Assembly: GCF_000774145.1 (NCBI RefSeq)
Contig: NZ_KN322986.1
Span: forward strand, 62,001-126,000
Length of the DNA stretch: 64,000 nt
Direction: 5' to 3'
Source of the DNA: Pseudomonas mediterranea CFBP 5447
GTDB taxonomy: Bacteria; Pseudomonadota; Gammaproteobacteria; Pseudomonadales; Pseudomonadaceae
The notes below the pieces were generated by a model that ran no database searches, was not told where the DNA came from, and worked only from the letters and a program-made list of their open reading frames with translations. Below, piece after piece: positions 18,871 through 27,976 of this stretch. A program made the position numbers and the translations under genes. The stretch's first letter is position 1. Each line of letters opens with the position of its first letter.

Positions 18871-19003
18871 TGTGCCTGCCATTGGGGCAATAAGGCACGA
18901 GAGATGTGACAGATGTCACACTGCCATCGCTGTAACGGCAGGAGGGAATATTTTCTTAGGGCTGGGCTGGATGAATATTGTTTCAGAATCAGTGCATACC
19001 CCT

Positions 19004-19090
19004 GTGGGAGCGAGCCTGCTCGCGATAGCGGTATATCAGACAGTATCTTGTCGACTGACACACCGCCTCGCGAGCAGGCTCGCTCCCACA
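19004..19090. repeat. REP pair upstream of the GGDEF gene
   Basis: GTGGGAGCGAGCCTGCTCGC and its inverse flank about 40 bp. It lies in the 292-bp gap between the GGDEF gene and acyl-CoA dehydrogenase paralogue 3, together with a terminator at 19107-19142. Confidence 0.9.
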
Positions 19091-19106
19091 GTTTTTCCGC
19101 GGGCAT

Positions 19107-19142
19107 GAAAAAGCCGCTGCGTCCCGAAGGGAGCAGCGGCTT
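19107..19142 (-). terminator. Rho-independent terminator of acyl-CoA dehydrogenase paralogue 3
   Basis: On the minus strand AGCCGCTGC and GCAGCGGCT pair around a 12-13 base loop, followed by TTTTT. It lies 21 bp after the stop of the gene at 19163-20968, so that gene is probably transcribed apart from the GGDEF gene. Confidence 0.85.
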
Positions 19143-19162
19143 CTAGGAAGAACCGCTAAGGC

Positions 19163-20968
19163 TTAGTAGCCCAGTGCGAAGTCTTCTTCTTTCATGTCCA
19201 TCAGGTTATTGGCACCCGACAACATGGCAGCCACGTGGGTACGGGTACGCGGCAGGATGCGCTGGAAGTAGAAGCGCGCCGTCTGCAGCTTGGCGGTGTA
19301 GAAGGCTTCTTCGGTGGTGCCGGCAGCCAGTTTTTCCGCCGCCAGACGCGCCATGTCGGCCCAGAAGTAGGCCAGGCAGGCGTAACCGGAGTACATCAGG
19401 TAATCCACCGAGGCCGCGCCGACTTCTTCGCGGTCCTTCATGGCTGCCATGCCGACCTTCATGGTCAGCTCGCCCCATTCCTTGTTCAGCGCGGCCAACG
19501 GCCCGACGAACTCCTTGACCGCTTCGTTGCCTTCGTTGCCCTGGCAGAACTTGTGGACGATCTTGGTGAAGCCCTTGAGCGCTTCGCCCTGGGTCATCAA
19601 GACTTTGCGGCCCAGCAGGTCGAGAGCCTGGATGCCGGTGGTGCCTTCGTACAGCATCGAGATGCGGCTGTCGCGAACGTTCTGCTCCATGCCCCACTCG
19701 GCGATGAAGCCGTGGCCGCCGTAGATCTGCACGCCGTGGTTGGCCGATTCGAAGCCGACTTCGGTCATGAACGCCTTGGCGATCGGCGTCATGAACGCCA
19801 ATAGCGCATCGGCCTTTTTCTTCTCTTCTTCATCGACGCCGTACTTGACGATGTCGACCTGCTTGGCGGTGAAGTAGACCATCGCCCGGTTACCTTCGGC
19901 GAAGGCCTTCATGGTCAGCAGCATGCGGCGCACATCGGGGTGCACGATGATCGGGTCGGCAGCCTTGTCCGGCGCTTTCGGCCCCGTCAGAGAACGCATT
20001 TGCAAGCGGTCACGGGCGTATTTCAGGCCGCCCTGGAAACCGATTTCGGCGTGGGCCAGGCCTTGCAAGGCGGTGCCCAGGCGGGCGGTGTTCATGAAGG
20101 TGAACATGCAGTTCAGGCCTTTGTTCGCCGGGCCGATCAGGAAACCGGTGGCCGCGTCGAAGTTCATCACGCAGGTGGCGTTGCCATGGATGCCCATCTT
20201 GTGTTCGATCGAACCACAGCTCACCGCGTTGCGCTGACCGACAGTGCCGTCAGCGTTAGGCAGGAATTTGGGCACGATGAACAGCGAAATGCCCTTGGTA
20301 CCGGCCGGAGCGTCCGGCAGGCGTGCCAGCACGATGTGGACGATGTTGTCGGCCATGTCGTGTTCGCCGGCCGAAATGAAGATCTTGGTGCCGGTCACCT
20401 TGTAGGAACCGTCGGCCTGTGGCTCGGCCTTGGTGCGCAGCATGCCCAGGTCGGTACCGCAGTGGGGTTCGGTCAGGCACATGGTACCGGTCCACTCGCC
20501 GGACACCAGCTTGGTCAGGTAGGCCTCTTGCTGCTCGGGCGTACCGTGCTCGGAAATCGTGTTCATCGCGCCATGGGACAGGCCCGGGTACATGCCCCAC
20601 GACCAGTTGGCTTCGCCGACCATTTCGCTGACGGCCAGGCCCAGCGACTCCGGCAGGCCTTGGCCGCCATGCTCGACGTCATGGGCCAGGCTTGGCCAGC
20701 CACCTTCGACGAATTGCTTGTAGGCTTCCTTGAACCCGGTCGGGGTTTTCACGCCGGACTCGCTCCAGGTGCAGCCTTCGGTGTCACCCACGCGGTTCAG
20801 CGGAGCCAGCACCTGCTCACAAAACTTGGCGCCTTCTTCGAGAATGGCGTCAACCATGTCCGGAGTTGCGTCCTGGCAAGCCGGAAGGCTCTGATAATGC
20901 GCTTCATAGCCAAGCAGTTCGTCACGAACGAAGCGAATATCACGCAAGGGGGCCTTGTAGTCAGGCAT
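19163..20968 (-). CDS. Acyl-CoA dehydrogenase (long FadE-type), paralogue 3
   Basis: This is a 601-residue acyl-CoA dehydrogenase with the same domain order as the other two in this cluster. Signature segments are MCLTEPHCGTDLGML, KIFISAGEHDMADNI, VHPDVRRMLLTMKAF and GHGFIAEWGMEQNVRD. The start at 20968 (MPDYKAPLRDIRF) has an AGAGGT ribosome binding site. The longer frame to 21031 would run over the upstream operator and is rejected. The gene carries its own terminator (19107-19142) and a promoter region with tandem PsrA-like boxes at 21029-21055, which points to induction by long-chain fatty acids. Confidence 0.93.
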   Translation of the reverse strand: MPDYKAPLRDIRFVRDELLGYEAHYQSLPACQDATPDMVDAILEEGAKFCEQVLAPLNRVGDTEGCTWSESGVKTPTGFKEAYKQFVEGGWPSLAHDVEHGGQGLPESLGLAVSEMVGEANWSWGMYPGLSHGAMNTISEHGTPEQQEAYLTKLVSGEWTGTMCLTEPHCGTDLGMLRTKAEPQADGSYKVTGTKIFISAGEHDMADNIVHIVLARLPDAPAGTKGISLFIVPKFLPNADGTVGQRNAVSCGSIEHKMGIHGNATCVMNFDAATGFLIGPANKGLNCMFTFMNTARLGTALQGLAHAEIGFQGGLKYARDRLQMRSLTGPKAPDKAADPIIVHPDVRRMLLTMKAFAEGNRAMVYFTAKQVDIVKYGVDEEEKKKADALLAFMTPIAKAFMTEVGFESANHGVQIYGGHGFIAEWGMEQNVRDSRISMLYEGTTGIQALDLLGRKVLMTQGEALKGFTKIVHKFCQGNEGNEAVKEFVGPLAALNKEWGELTMKVGMAAMKDREEVGAASVDYLMYSGYACLAYFWADMARLAAEKLAAGTTEEAFYTAKLQTARFYFQRILPRTRTHVAAMLSGANNLMDMKEEDFALGY

Positions 20969-21028
20969 AGCGATAACCTCTGCTGATGTAACCGGGGATG
21001 AACGACCGCGTGGATTTATTGTGACGGT

Positions 21029-21055
21029 CAAACAGTTGTTTGAAACATACGTTTA
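21029..21055. promoter_or_regulatory. Tandem PsrA-like operator boxes
   Basis: CAAACAGTTGTTTG at 21029-21042 is an exact match to the PsrA consensus (G/C)AAAC-N2-4-GTTT(G/C). GAAACATACGTTTA at 21042-21055 is a second, slightly degenerate copy sharing one base. They lie 60-87 bp upstream of the acyl-CoA dehydrogenase start. PsrA is the fatty-acid-responsive TetR-type regulator of pseudomonads. Confidence 0.7.
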
Positions 21056-21196
21056 CGCCTAAATCTTGTCAAGCGTCGATCTTTTGCCGTTCGTCATCGT
21101 CACATCGAAAAATGTCAGGCAAGTGAGTCCGGCGCGCTGTAAACCCACAGCCGTGCGTAGAAAAAGATTAGTTGAGCATGAAGGAGTCAGAGACGA

Positions 21197-21225
21197 AAAC
21201 GCCGCGAATAGTCGCGGCGTTTTTT
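21197..21225. terminator. Bidirectional terminator
   Basis: AACGCCGCGA and TCGCGGCGTT form a 10-bp stem with a 4-base loop. T-runs follow on both strands (TTTTTT on plus, TTTT on minus). It serves the 98-residue gene on the minus strand, whose stop is about 20 bp away. Confidence 0.85.
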
Positions 21226-21244
21226 GCAAATCGGGAATTCAAGA

Positions 21245-21541
21245 TCAAGCGAAGGTATCGATCAACGTACCCAGCATCTCGTTGGATGCCTTGGCTACAT
21301 TCACGCCCGCTTGTACCTGGAACTTGCCCTGGGCCATTTCGACCATATTGCTGGTCAGGTCCGACTGCTGGCTGCGATCCACCGACCGCAGGCGATCGAC
21401 CTGGACTTCGGACGACTGGCTGGTCACCGCACGCTCGATGGTGTTGTTGGCGATCTGGGAGGAGGCCTGATCGACGCGGTTCTGCCCTGTCTGAATAGTG
21501 CTCAGACCGGCATAGAATGCGGTATTTCCTGAGATTTCCAT
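21245..21541 (-). CDS. Conserved hypothetical protein with flagellar rod/hook-like C-terminus
   Basis: This is a 98-residue protein starting MEISGNTAFYAGL at 21541; an ATG 36 bases upstream is possible but less typical. Positionally it corresponds to PA0505 between bioD and the acyl-CoA dehydrogenases. The N-terminal half (STIQTGQNRVDQASSQIA) and C-terminal end (VEMAQGKFQVQAGVNVAKAS then NEMLGTLID) look like the paired coiled-coil ends of flagellar axial proteins such as FlgB, FlgC and FlgE. There is no signal peptide. A flagellar role is only suggested by this resemblance. Confidence 0.85.
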   Translation of the reverse strand: MEISGNTAFYAGLSTIQTGQNRVDQASSQIANNTIERAVTSQSSEVQVDRLRSVDRSQQSDLTSNMVEMAQGKFQVQAGVNVAKASNEMLGTLIDTFA

Positions 21542-21646
21542 GGCAAGGCTCGTTTCTTGAAGGGTCGACGGAGCCATTGAATCAGAAGCAATAGAAAAAG
21601 GCCCGACAAAAACACTAATGGCACAGTGCCTTGTTATAGGTAAACC

Positions 21647-22327
21647 CTAATCCAGCAGGTCCAGATGCAGGTGCCCAGCCACGGCTTCCGCCGTCACGCC
21701 CTTGATTCGTGGCACCCGGCCCAGGCACGGTGCCGGAAGGCGCTCGGCGAGCGTGGCCAGGTTTTCCTCCAGGCGCGACGTCTTGGGGTCGACGATATTC
21801 GCCACCCAACCGGCCAATTGCAGCCCATCCCGGGCAATGGCTTCGGCGCTGAGCAACGCGTGGCTGATGCAGCCCAGCCGTACCCCTACCACCAGGATCA
21901 CCGGCAGGCCCAGGGCCATTGCCAGGTCCGAGAGATTGTCCTGATCGGCCAACGGAACACGCCAGCCGCCCGCACCTTCAATCAAGGTGAAATCGGCTTG
22001 CAGGGCCAGTACGTCACGCATCGGCCCCAACAACGACTGAACCGTCAATGCCACGCCGGCTTCCCGGGCCGCCAGATGTGGTGCGATGGCCGGCTCGAAC
22101 GCCACCGGGTTGACCTGGGCATACGTCAGTGGCACCGAGCATTCCGCGAGCAGGGCCAGAGCGTCGGCATTGCGTAGGCCTTTGGGCGTGACTTCGCAAC
22201 CGGAGGCCACGGGCTTGCCGGCGGCGGTGCTCATGCCGGCCTGTCGTGCCGCGTGCAGCAAGCCAGCCGCAACAGTGGTCTTGCCCACGTCGGTGTCGGT
22301 GCCGGTGATGAAATAAGCCTGGCTCAT
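21647..22327 (-). CDS. bioD: Dethiobiotin synthetase BioD
   Basis: BioD closes the ureido ring of dethiobiotin from 7,8-diaminopelargonate, CO2 and ATP. The 226-residue protein has the P-loop [16 protein letters not shown] near residues 8-23, the family KPVASGCE and [14 protein letters not shown] motifs, and NHAL-like [11 protein letters not shown]. It is the last gene of the bioB-F-H-C-D operon on the minus strand. The start overlaps the bioC stop by 4 bases. Confidence 0.96.
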   Translation of the reverse strand: MSQAYFITGTDTDVGKTTVAAGLLHAARQAGMSTAAGKPVASGCEVTPKGLRNADALALLAECSVPLTYAQVNPVAFEPAIAPHLAAREAGVALTVQSLLGPMRDVLALQADFTLIEGAGGWRVPLADQDNLSDLAMALGLPVILVVGVRLGCISHALLSAEAIARDGLQLAGWVANIVDPKTSRLEENLATLAERLPAPCLGRVPRIKGVTAEAVAGHLHLDLLD

Positions 22328-23136
22328 AGGGATTTCTCCAGCACGGCGTAGACCACCTGATAGGTCGCGGGCAATCCTTCTGCCCGACGAAATCGCTCAT
22401 AGGCTTCCATCATCCCCAGGATCCTCGCTCTGCCGGTCAACCCACCCGGGCGGCCGGGATTCAGATTATGAGCACCCAGGGATTTCAATTCATGGGTCAG
22501 GCTGCGTACGTCCGGGTAATACAACACATGGGGACGGTTCTCGAGGCTGACGACCTTCAACCCGCTTTCCATGCACAGCTGTCGATAGGTTTCGAATTCC
22601 CGGAAACGGTTGACGTGCACCAGGCCGTCCACCTGGCGCCAGCTGTCGCGCAATTCGTATAACGTACCGACACAGAGGCTGGTGAAGGCAAAGATCCCGT
22701 CCGGCTTCAGTACACGATGCACCTCACTCAACACCGAGGCAAAATCGGCACACCACTGCACTGCAAGGCTGGAGAACACCAGGTCGCAGCTCGACGCCTG
22801 CAAGGGCAAACGCTCCGCGTCACCGGCCACGAAATGCGCAGCCCCGCCCTGAGGCCGGGCATGAATGAGCATCCCTTCAGCGATATCCAGCGCAACGCCG
22901 CCCGCCACGCCGAAGCGCGCACCCAGCGCCCGGGTGAAGTGACCGGTGCCGCACCCCACGTCCATCCAGCGCCCCGGCACCAGCGAAGCAGGTAACTGCT
23001 GCAGCAACTGCTGACCGACGTCGCGCTGCAATTCGGCCACGCTGTCATAGCTGGCCGCCGCCCGGGAAAACGAAGCCGCCACCTGGCGCTTGTCAGGCAA
23101 GGCGCCGGGCAATTTGGGAAGGGATAGATCAGTCAT
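22324..23136 (-). CDS. bioC: Malonyl-ACP O-methyltransferase BioC
   Basis: BioC methylates the free carboxyl of malonyl-ACP to start pimelate synthesis by the fatty-acid machinery. The 270-residue protein is a class I SAM methyltransferase: motif I is [15 protein letters not shown], preceded by [19 protein letters not shown], the usual BioC opening. The later segment [20 protein letters not shown] is also characteristic. The start is the ATG at 23136, which overlaps the bioH stop by 8 bases. Biotin operon context makes the specific name firm. Confidence 0.95.
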   Translation of the reverse strand: MTDLSLPKLPGALPDKRQVAASFSRAAASYDSVAELQRDVGQQLLQQLPASLVPGRWMDVGCGTGHFTRALGARFGVAGGVALDIAEGMLIHARPQGGAAHFVAGDAERLPLQASSCDLVFSSLAVQWCADFASVLSEVHRVLKPDGIFAFTSLCVGTLYELRDSWRQVDGLVHVNRFREFETYRQLCMESGLKVVSLENRPHVLYYPDVRSLTHELKSLGAHNLNPGRPGGLTGRARILGMMEAYERFRRAEGLPATYQVVYAVLEKSL

Positions 23137-23860
23137 CACCGGCCTCATGCAAAAAGGCCTGGATCGCCCCCGCGACACCGTGCGGGTCTTCCAGGAGGAA
23201 TCCATGACCGGCCTGTTCGATCAGGCCGATTTCGACATCCGGCAACAATGCCAGCAGTTCACTCGCGGCCTCGGCCGGCACGAGGGCGTCGAGCCCGGCA
23301 AACAGATGCAGTTGCGGACCACGGAAGCGCTGCAAAGCGGCACGGGTATCCAACTGCGCCAGCACCTGCAGACCCGCCAACGACACTTCCGGTGCGGTGT
23401 TCGGTGCCCCGGCCAGTAGCAGCCTCGCCAACCCGCGGGGGTCGCTGCAACCCTGGGCACACAATAAACTGAAGCGTTTGAGGGTCTGGCGTGGATCGGC
23501 GGCACAGCCGGCGAGGAAGCCGTCGAACGTGTCTCTGGCCATCGCGCTCGGCCATTGTTCATGGGCCACAAACGCAGCATTGCTCGCCAGGGTCAGCAGC
23601 CCGCAGCAACGTTCGCCCCGGCGCGCAGCCAGCTCGGAGGCCAACATGCCGCCCAGGGACCAGCCGCCCAACCAGGCGTCCTGGGGCACGCAGGCGTCCA
23701 GTTCGTCGAGCCATTCTTCGGGATCGCTCGTGGTCAGGGCCGGCAACGGTTCGATCTCCACCCGCAGGTGTTCATCGAGCCCGTGCAGCGCAGCGGCCAG
23801 CGGCTCCAGCGGGGAAACGCCCAGACCCCAACCGGGCAGCAATATCAATCGATCACGCAT
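23129..23860 (-). CDS. bioH: Pimeloyl-ACP methyl ester carboxylesterase BioH
   Basis: BioH removes the methyl group introduced by BioC once the pimeloyl chain is complete. The 243-residue alpha/beta-hydrolase has LLPGWGLG near the N-terminus, the nucleophile elbow [14 protein letters not shown] (Ser about 79), an acid in [12 protein letters not shown] and the catalytic His in [13 protein letters not shown]. The start at 23860 overlaps the bioF end by 8 bases. Unlike E. coli, where bioH is unlinked, the gene sits in the operon as usual for Pseudomonas. Confidence 0.94.
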   Translation of the reverse strand: MRDRLILLPGWGLGVSPLEPLAAALHGLDEHLRVEIEPLPALTTSDPEEWLDELDACVPQDAWLGGWSLGGMLASELAARRGERCCGLLTLASNAAFVAHEQWPSAMARDTFDGFLAGCAADPRQTLKRFSLLCAQGCSDPRGLARLLLAGAPNTAPEVSLAGLQVLAQLDTRAALQRFRGPQLHLFAGLDALVPAEAASELLALLPDVEIGLIEQAGHGFLLEDPHGVAGAIQAFLHEAGDD

Positions 23861-25031
23861 GGCTTGCCTCCGGCCCCAGCAGGGCAAAACACTCGGCCAG
23901 TGCATTCAACAATAGTTGTACCTGGGCCTCGCTGTGGGCGGCTGTCAGGGTCACGCGCAAACGGGCGCTGCCGGCCGGCACGGTGGGCGGCCGTATTGCA
24001 GTGACCATCAGCCCCCGTTCGCGCAGCATCTGCGACAGGCGCATCGCTCGCCCGGCATCGCCGATCAGAATCGGCTGGATCGGCGTGAAGCTGTCCATCA
24101 GTTGCAGGCCGATCTGCTCCGCGCCATGACGGAACTGACGGATCAACACCTGCAGATGCTCGCGCCGCCAATGCTCGCTGCGCAACAGTTCAAGGCTTTT
24201 CAGCGTGGCGCAGGCCAGGGCCGGCGGTTGGCTGGTGGTGTAGATGTAGGGACGGGCAAACTGGATCAGGCTCTCGATCAGTTCTTCACTGCCGGCCACA
24301 AAGGCGCCAGCGGTGCCGAAGGCCTTGCCCAAGGTGCCGACCAGCACCGGCACGTCGTCCTGGCTGAGGCCGAAGTGTTCGACAATGCCGCCCCCGTTGG
24401 CGCCCAACGGACCGAAACCGTGGGCATCGTCGACCATCAACCAGGCGCCCCTGGCCTTGGCTTCACGGGCCAGGGCCGGCAGGTCGGCGATGTCGCCATC
24501 CATGCTGAAGACCCCGTCGGTGACCACCAGGGTATTACCGGTGGCCTTCTCCAGACGGCTGGCCAGACTTTGCGCATCGTTGTGCAGGTAACGGCTGAAA
24601 CGCGCGCCAGACAACAGCCCGGCGTCGAGCAACGACGCATGATTGAGCCGGTCCTCCAGCACCGTATCGCCCTGCCCGACCAGCGCGGTCACGGCGCCGA
24701 GGTTGGCCATGTAGCCGGTGGTGAACAGCAGCGCCCGCGGACGACCGGTGAGATCGGCAAGGGCTTCCTCCAGGGCGTGATGCGGACCGCTATGGCCGAT
24801 CACCAGGTGGGAAGCACCGCCACCCACTCCCCAACGAGCCGCTCCGGCACGCCAGGCTTCGATCACCTGCGGGTGATTGGCCAGGCCCAGGTAGTCGTTG
24901 TTGCAGAACGCCAGCAACGGTTGGCCATCCACCACCACCTCCGGCCCCTGTGGGCTTTCGAGCAGCGGACGCTGGCGGTAGAGGTTTTCGGCACGACGGG
25001 CAGCCAGGCGTGCGGCGAGATCGAAGGGCAT
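23853..25031 (-). CDS. bioF: 8-amino-7-oxononanoate synthase BioF
   Basis: BioF is a PLP enzyme condensing pimeloyl-ACP/CoA with L-alanine. The 392-residue protein shows the alpha-oxoamine synthase signatures: [62 protein letters not shown] and the PLP lysine in [14 protein letters not shown]. The start at 25031 ([13 protein letters not shown]) excludes an upstream in-frame stretch that merely translates a REP. It overlaps bioH by 8 bases and follows bioB after a REP-containing gap. Confidence 0.96.
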   Translation of the reverse strand: MPFDLAARLAARRAENLYRQRPLLESPQGPEVVVDGQPLLAFCNNDYLGLANHPQVIEAWRAGAARWGVGGGASHLVIGHSGPHHALEEALADLTGRPRALLFTTGYMANLGAVTALVGQGDTVLEDRLNHASLLDAGLLSGARFSRYLHNDAQSLASRLEKATGNTLVVTDGVFSMDGDIADLPALAREAKARGAWLMVDDAHGFGPLGANGGGIVEHFGLSQDDVPVLVGTLGKAFGTAGAFVAGSEELIESLIQFARPYIYTTSQPPALACATLKSLELLRSEHWRREHLQVLIRQFRHGAEQIGLQLMDSFTPIQPILIGDAGRAMRLSQMLRERGLMVTAIRPPTVPAGSARLRVTLTAAHSEAQVQLLLNALAECFALLGPEASHA

Positions 25032-25076
25032 GCTGGCCTCGGGGTGACCACTATTCAAAGATTGCAGGGTTCCCTT

Positions 25077-25165
25077 GTGGGAGCGAGCCTGCTCGCGATG
25101 GCGGTGTGTCATTCGACGTAAATATTGAATGCGCTATCGCCATCGCGAGCAGGCTCGCTCCCACA
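25077..25165. repeat. REP pair between bioB and bioF
   Basis: GTGGGAGCGAGCCTGCTCGC and its inverse enclose a short loop. Its position inside the bio operon could uncouple bioB expression from bioFHCD. Confidence 0.9.
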
Positions 25166-25200
25166 GGGCCCCCATTCCAAACAGAAAAATCGGGGATCGA

Positions 25201-26256
25201 TCAGACAGCCGCGTTATAGAACTGCTCGCTGCTCTTCTGCTCCACCAGCGCCTGTTCAATCGCGGCCTGGTGCACTTCGTCGGCATGTTCTTCGCGGGCT
25301 TCGGGCTGGATGCCCAGGCGTGCGAACAATTGCATGTCCTTGTCGGCCTGCGGGTTGGCGGTGGTCAGCAGTTTGTCGCCGTAGAAAATCGAGTTGGCGC
25401 CGGCCAGGAACGCCAGGGCCTGCATCTGCTCGTTCATCGCCTCGCGACCGGCGGACAGGCGGACATGGGACTTGGGCATCAGGATCCGCGCCACGGCGAG
25501 CATGCGGATGAAATCGAACGGGTCGACGTCCTCGGCATTTTCCAGCGGCGTGCCGGCGACCTTGACCAGCATGTTGATCGGCACCGACTCCGGATGCTCC
25601 GGCAGGTTCGCCAGCTGGATCAGCAGGTTGGCGCGGTCGTCCAGGGACTCGCCCATGCCGAGGATGCCGCCGGAGCAGATCTTCATCCCGGAATCGCGCA
25701 CGTAGGCCAGGGTTTGCAGGCGCTCGCTGTAGGTCCGGGTGGTGATGATGCTGCCGTAGAACTCCGGCGAGGTATCGAGGTTGTGGTTGTAGTAATCCAG
25801 GCCAGCCTGGGCCAGTGCCTCGGTCTGCTCCTGGTCGAGACGCCCCAGGGTCATGCAGGTTTCCAGGCCCATGGCCTTCACGCCTTTGACCATTTCCAAC
25901 ACGTAGGGCATGTCCTTGGCGGACGGGTGCTTCCACGCCGCGCCCATGCAGAAACGGGTCGAACCGATGGCCTTGGCACGCGCGGCCTCTTCGAGGACCT
26001 TCTGCACTTCCAGCAGTTTTTCCTTGTCCAGCCCGGTGTTGTAGTGACCGGATTGCGGACAATATTTGCAATCTTCCGGGCAGGCGCCGGTCTTGATCGA
26101 CAGCAGCGTGGAAACCTGGACGCGGTTGGCGTCGAAATGCGCGCGGTGCACGGTCTGCGCCTGGAACAGCAGGTCATTGAACGGCTGGACAAAAAGTGCT
26201 TTGACTTCAGCCAAAGACCAGTCATGACGCAGGTTGGCAGTGGTGCTGGCGCTCAT
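25201..26256 (-). CDS. bioB: Biotin synthase BioB
   Basis: BioB inserts sulfur into dethiobiotin using radical SAM chemistry. The 351-residue protein carries the cluster motif [10 protein letters not shown] (CxxxCxxC) near residues 50-59, and the family segments [27 protein letters not shown] and [11 protein letters not shown]. An Arg in HVRLSAGRE should ligate the 2Fe-2S cluster. The start at 26256 has an AAGGA ribosome binding site. It is the first gene of the operon and diverges from comF over 91 bp, where the bio promoter must lie. Confidence 0.97.
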   Translation of the reverse strand: MSASTTANLRHDWSLAEVKALFVQPFNDLLFQAQTVHRAHFDANRVQVSTLLSIKTGACPEDCKYCPQSGHYNTGLDKEKLLEVQKVLEEAARAKAIGSTRFCMGAAWKHPSAKDMPYVLEMVKGVKAMGLETCMTLGRLDQEQTEALAQAGLDYYNHNLDTSPEFYGSIITTRTYSERLQTLAYVRDSGMKICSGGILGMGESLDDRANLLIQLANLPEHPESVPINMLVKVAGTPLENAEDVDPFDFIRMLAVARILMPKSHVRLSAGREAMNEQMQALAFLAGANSIFYGDKLLTTANPQADKDMQLFARLGIQPEAREEHADEVHQAAIEQALVEQKSSEQFYNAAV

Positions 26257-26347
26257 CGGTATTTCCTTGATTATGCTTGGCTGGCGACTGAGGGCACGCA
26301 ATACCCACAGGCGCGACACGGATGTTCGGCATATTTAAGGAAGAGTC

Positions 26348-27088
26348 ATGCGCTGTCAACCACGATACGAAGGACCGGTTTACATCTGGTTAAAAAACAA
26401 ACAATCCTGCCTCCTGTGCGGCGACACCACCGATACGCAGCAGCCGATCTGCACACCCTGCGAAAGCGAATTGCCCTGGCTCGGTGATCAATGCGTCGTC
26501 TGTGCCCTGCCGCTGCCCATGGCCGGGCTGCGTTGCGGGCAATGCGCCGCGCAACCACCGGCCTTCGAGCGGGTCCTGGCGCCTTGGGCTTACGATTTCC
26601 CGGTGGACAGCCTGATCACCCGTTTCAAGCACCAGGCAAAATGGCCTCTCGGTCGACTCATGGGCGAACTGTTGGCGCAATCGCTGCAACATCATTTCGA
26701 TGAAGGCCTGGAACGGCCCGACGCTCTTGTCCCGGTGCCGCTGGCAGGACGACGCCTGCGCCAGCGCGGCTTCAACCAGGCGACCCTGCTGGCGCGTTGG
26801 CTCGGCGCTGCGTTGCAACTTCCCTGCGAAGAGCACCTGCTGCTGCGCACCCACGACACCCCGGCGCAACAGGCACTCGATGCCAGGGCCCGGCGCCGGA
26901 ATCTGCGCCAGGCCTTCACACTCGCGCCCGATGCTCCATTGCGCAACCGTCATCTGGCCCTGGTGGACGATGTACTCACCACCGGCGCAACCGCCCAGAC
27001 GCTGGCCCAACTGCTGCTCGACGGCGGTGCCACCCGGGTCGATGTGTATTGCCTGGCGCGCACGCCCAAACCCGGTGAACCGGCTTGA
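26348..27088 (+). CDS. ComF family phosphoribosyltransferase-like protein
   Basis: This 246-residue protein pairs an N-terminal zinc-ribbon-like segment (CLLCGD, CTPC, CVVCALP, CGQCA) with a C-terminal PRTase fold whose PRPP-binding loop is LALVDDVLTTGATAQTLAQ. ComF proteins act in natural transformation in competent bacteria; elsewhere the role is unclear. The start at 26348 has AAGGAAG upstream. It is transcribed divergently from bioB and followed by a modE-type gene 56 bp later. The gene symbol is left empty because competence has not been shown for such homologues in this genus. Confidence 0.9.
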   Translation: MRCQPRYEGPVYIWLKNKQSCLLCGDTTDTQQPICTPCESELPWLGDQCVVCALPLPMAGLRCGQCAAQPPAFERVLAPWAYDFPVDSLITRFKHQAKWPLGRLMGELLAQSLQHHFDEGLERPDALVPVPLAGRRLRQRGFNQATLLARWLGAALQLPCEEHLLLRTHDTPAQQALDARARRRNLRQAFTLAPDAPLRNRHLALVDDVLTTGATAQTLAQLLLDGGATRVDVYCLARTPKPGEPA

Positions 27089-27144
27089 CGCGCGGCGACC
27101 GAGGCGCCAACGTCATTCATTCACCCTCGCGCACAGTTTCCGCC

Positions 27145-27909
27145 ATGTCCTTACCCACGCTTCTGACCCAACACATTGTCCGGCGTCCACAACGCATCGC
27201 CCTGTTGCAGCACATCGCCGAGCAAGGCTCCATCACCCGTGCTGCCAAGAGCGCAGGGCTGAGCTACAAGGCGGCGTGGGACGCCATCGATGAGTTGAAC
27301 AACCTGGCGAACCAACCGTTGGTGGAGCGCAGCGTCGGCGGCAAGGGCGGCGGTGGTGCCAGGCTATCGGAAGAAGGGCAGCGGGTGCTGCGCCTGTACC
27401 TGCGCCTGCAAACCTTGCAGGCGCAGTTGCTGGAAGCGAGCGAAGACGCCGGGGACTTCGGCCTGTTGAGTCGCCTGATGCTGCGCACCAGCGCCCGCAA
27501 TCAGCTGCACGGCAAAGTCCTCGGCATCGAAACCCAAGGCCATAACGACCGGGTGCGCCTGGAGTTGGCCCGTGGCCTGGTCATCGATGCGCAGATCACC
27601 CACGACAGCACGGTACGCCTGGAACTGGCTATCGGCACCGAGGTGGTTGCGCTGATCAAGGCCGGCTGGCTGGAACTGTTTCCAAACGGGCCTTTGGAAA
27701 CATCGGGCATGAATGTTCTGCAAGGCGTCATCGAGCATATCGCCACGGCCACCGACGGTCCCAGCGAAGTGCGCATCGGCTTGCCCAATGGCCAGACCCT
27801 CTGTGCCCTGGCCGACCCGCTCCAACTGCAAGCGCGCCACCTGAACACCGGTTCACCGGTGCAAGTGGTGTTTTCAGCAACGAATGTGTTGCTCGGGACC
27901 CCGCTATAA
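27145..27909 (+). CDS. ModE family molybdate-responsive regulator
   Basis: This is a 254-residue protein with an N-terminal LysR-like winged helix (RIALLQHIAEQGSITRAAKS followed by AGLSYKAAWDAIDELN) at about 15-65. The ModE hallmark ERSVGGKGGGGARLSEEG comes next. The C-terminal half contains two TOBE/MOP folds, starting TSARNQLHGKVLGIETQGHN and PLQLQARHLNTGSPVQVVF, which bind molybdate. The start is the ATG at 27145 (MSLPTLLTQ); an in-frame upstream extension lies in the comF tail. No molybdate transport genes are nearby, so its targets lie elsewhere. Confidence 0.9.
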   Translation: MSLPTLLTQHIVRRPQRIALLQHIAEQGSITRAAKSAGLSYKAAWDAIDELNNLANQPLVERSVGGKGGGGARLSEEGQRVLRLYLRLQTLQAQLLEASEDAGDFGLLSRLMLRTSARNQLHGKVLGIETQGHNDRVRLELARGLVIDAQITHDSTVRLELAIGTEVVALIKAGWLELFPNGPLETSGMNVLQGVIEHIATATDGPSEVRIGLPNGQTLCALADPLQLQARHLNTGSPVQVVFSATNVLLGTPL

Positions 27910-27976
27910 GCGCACTGAAACAAAAGCTTCATCGACCCGCTTTAAGGTGACTGCCAAAACCAGCAGGGAGCCTTAG

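Noticed and set aside
26348-27088. Competence locus
   Set aside because: A lone comF homologue is common in non-competent bacteria; no other transformation gene is in the window.
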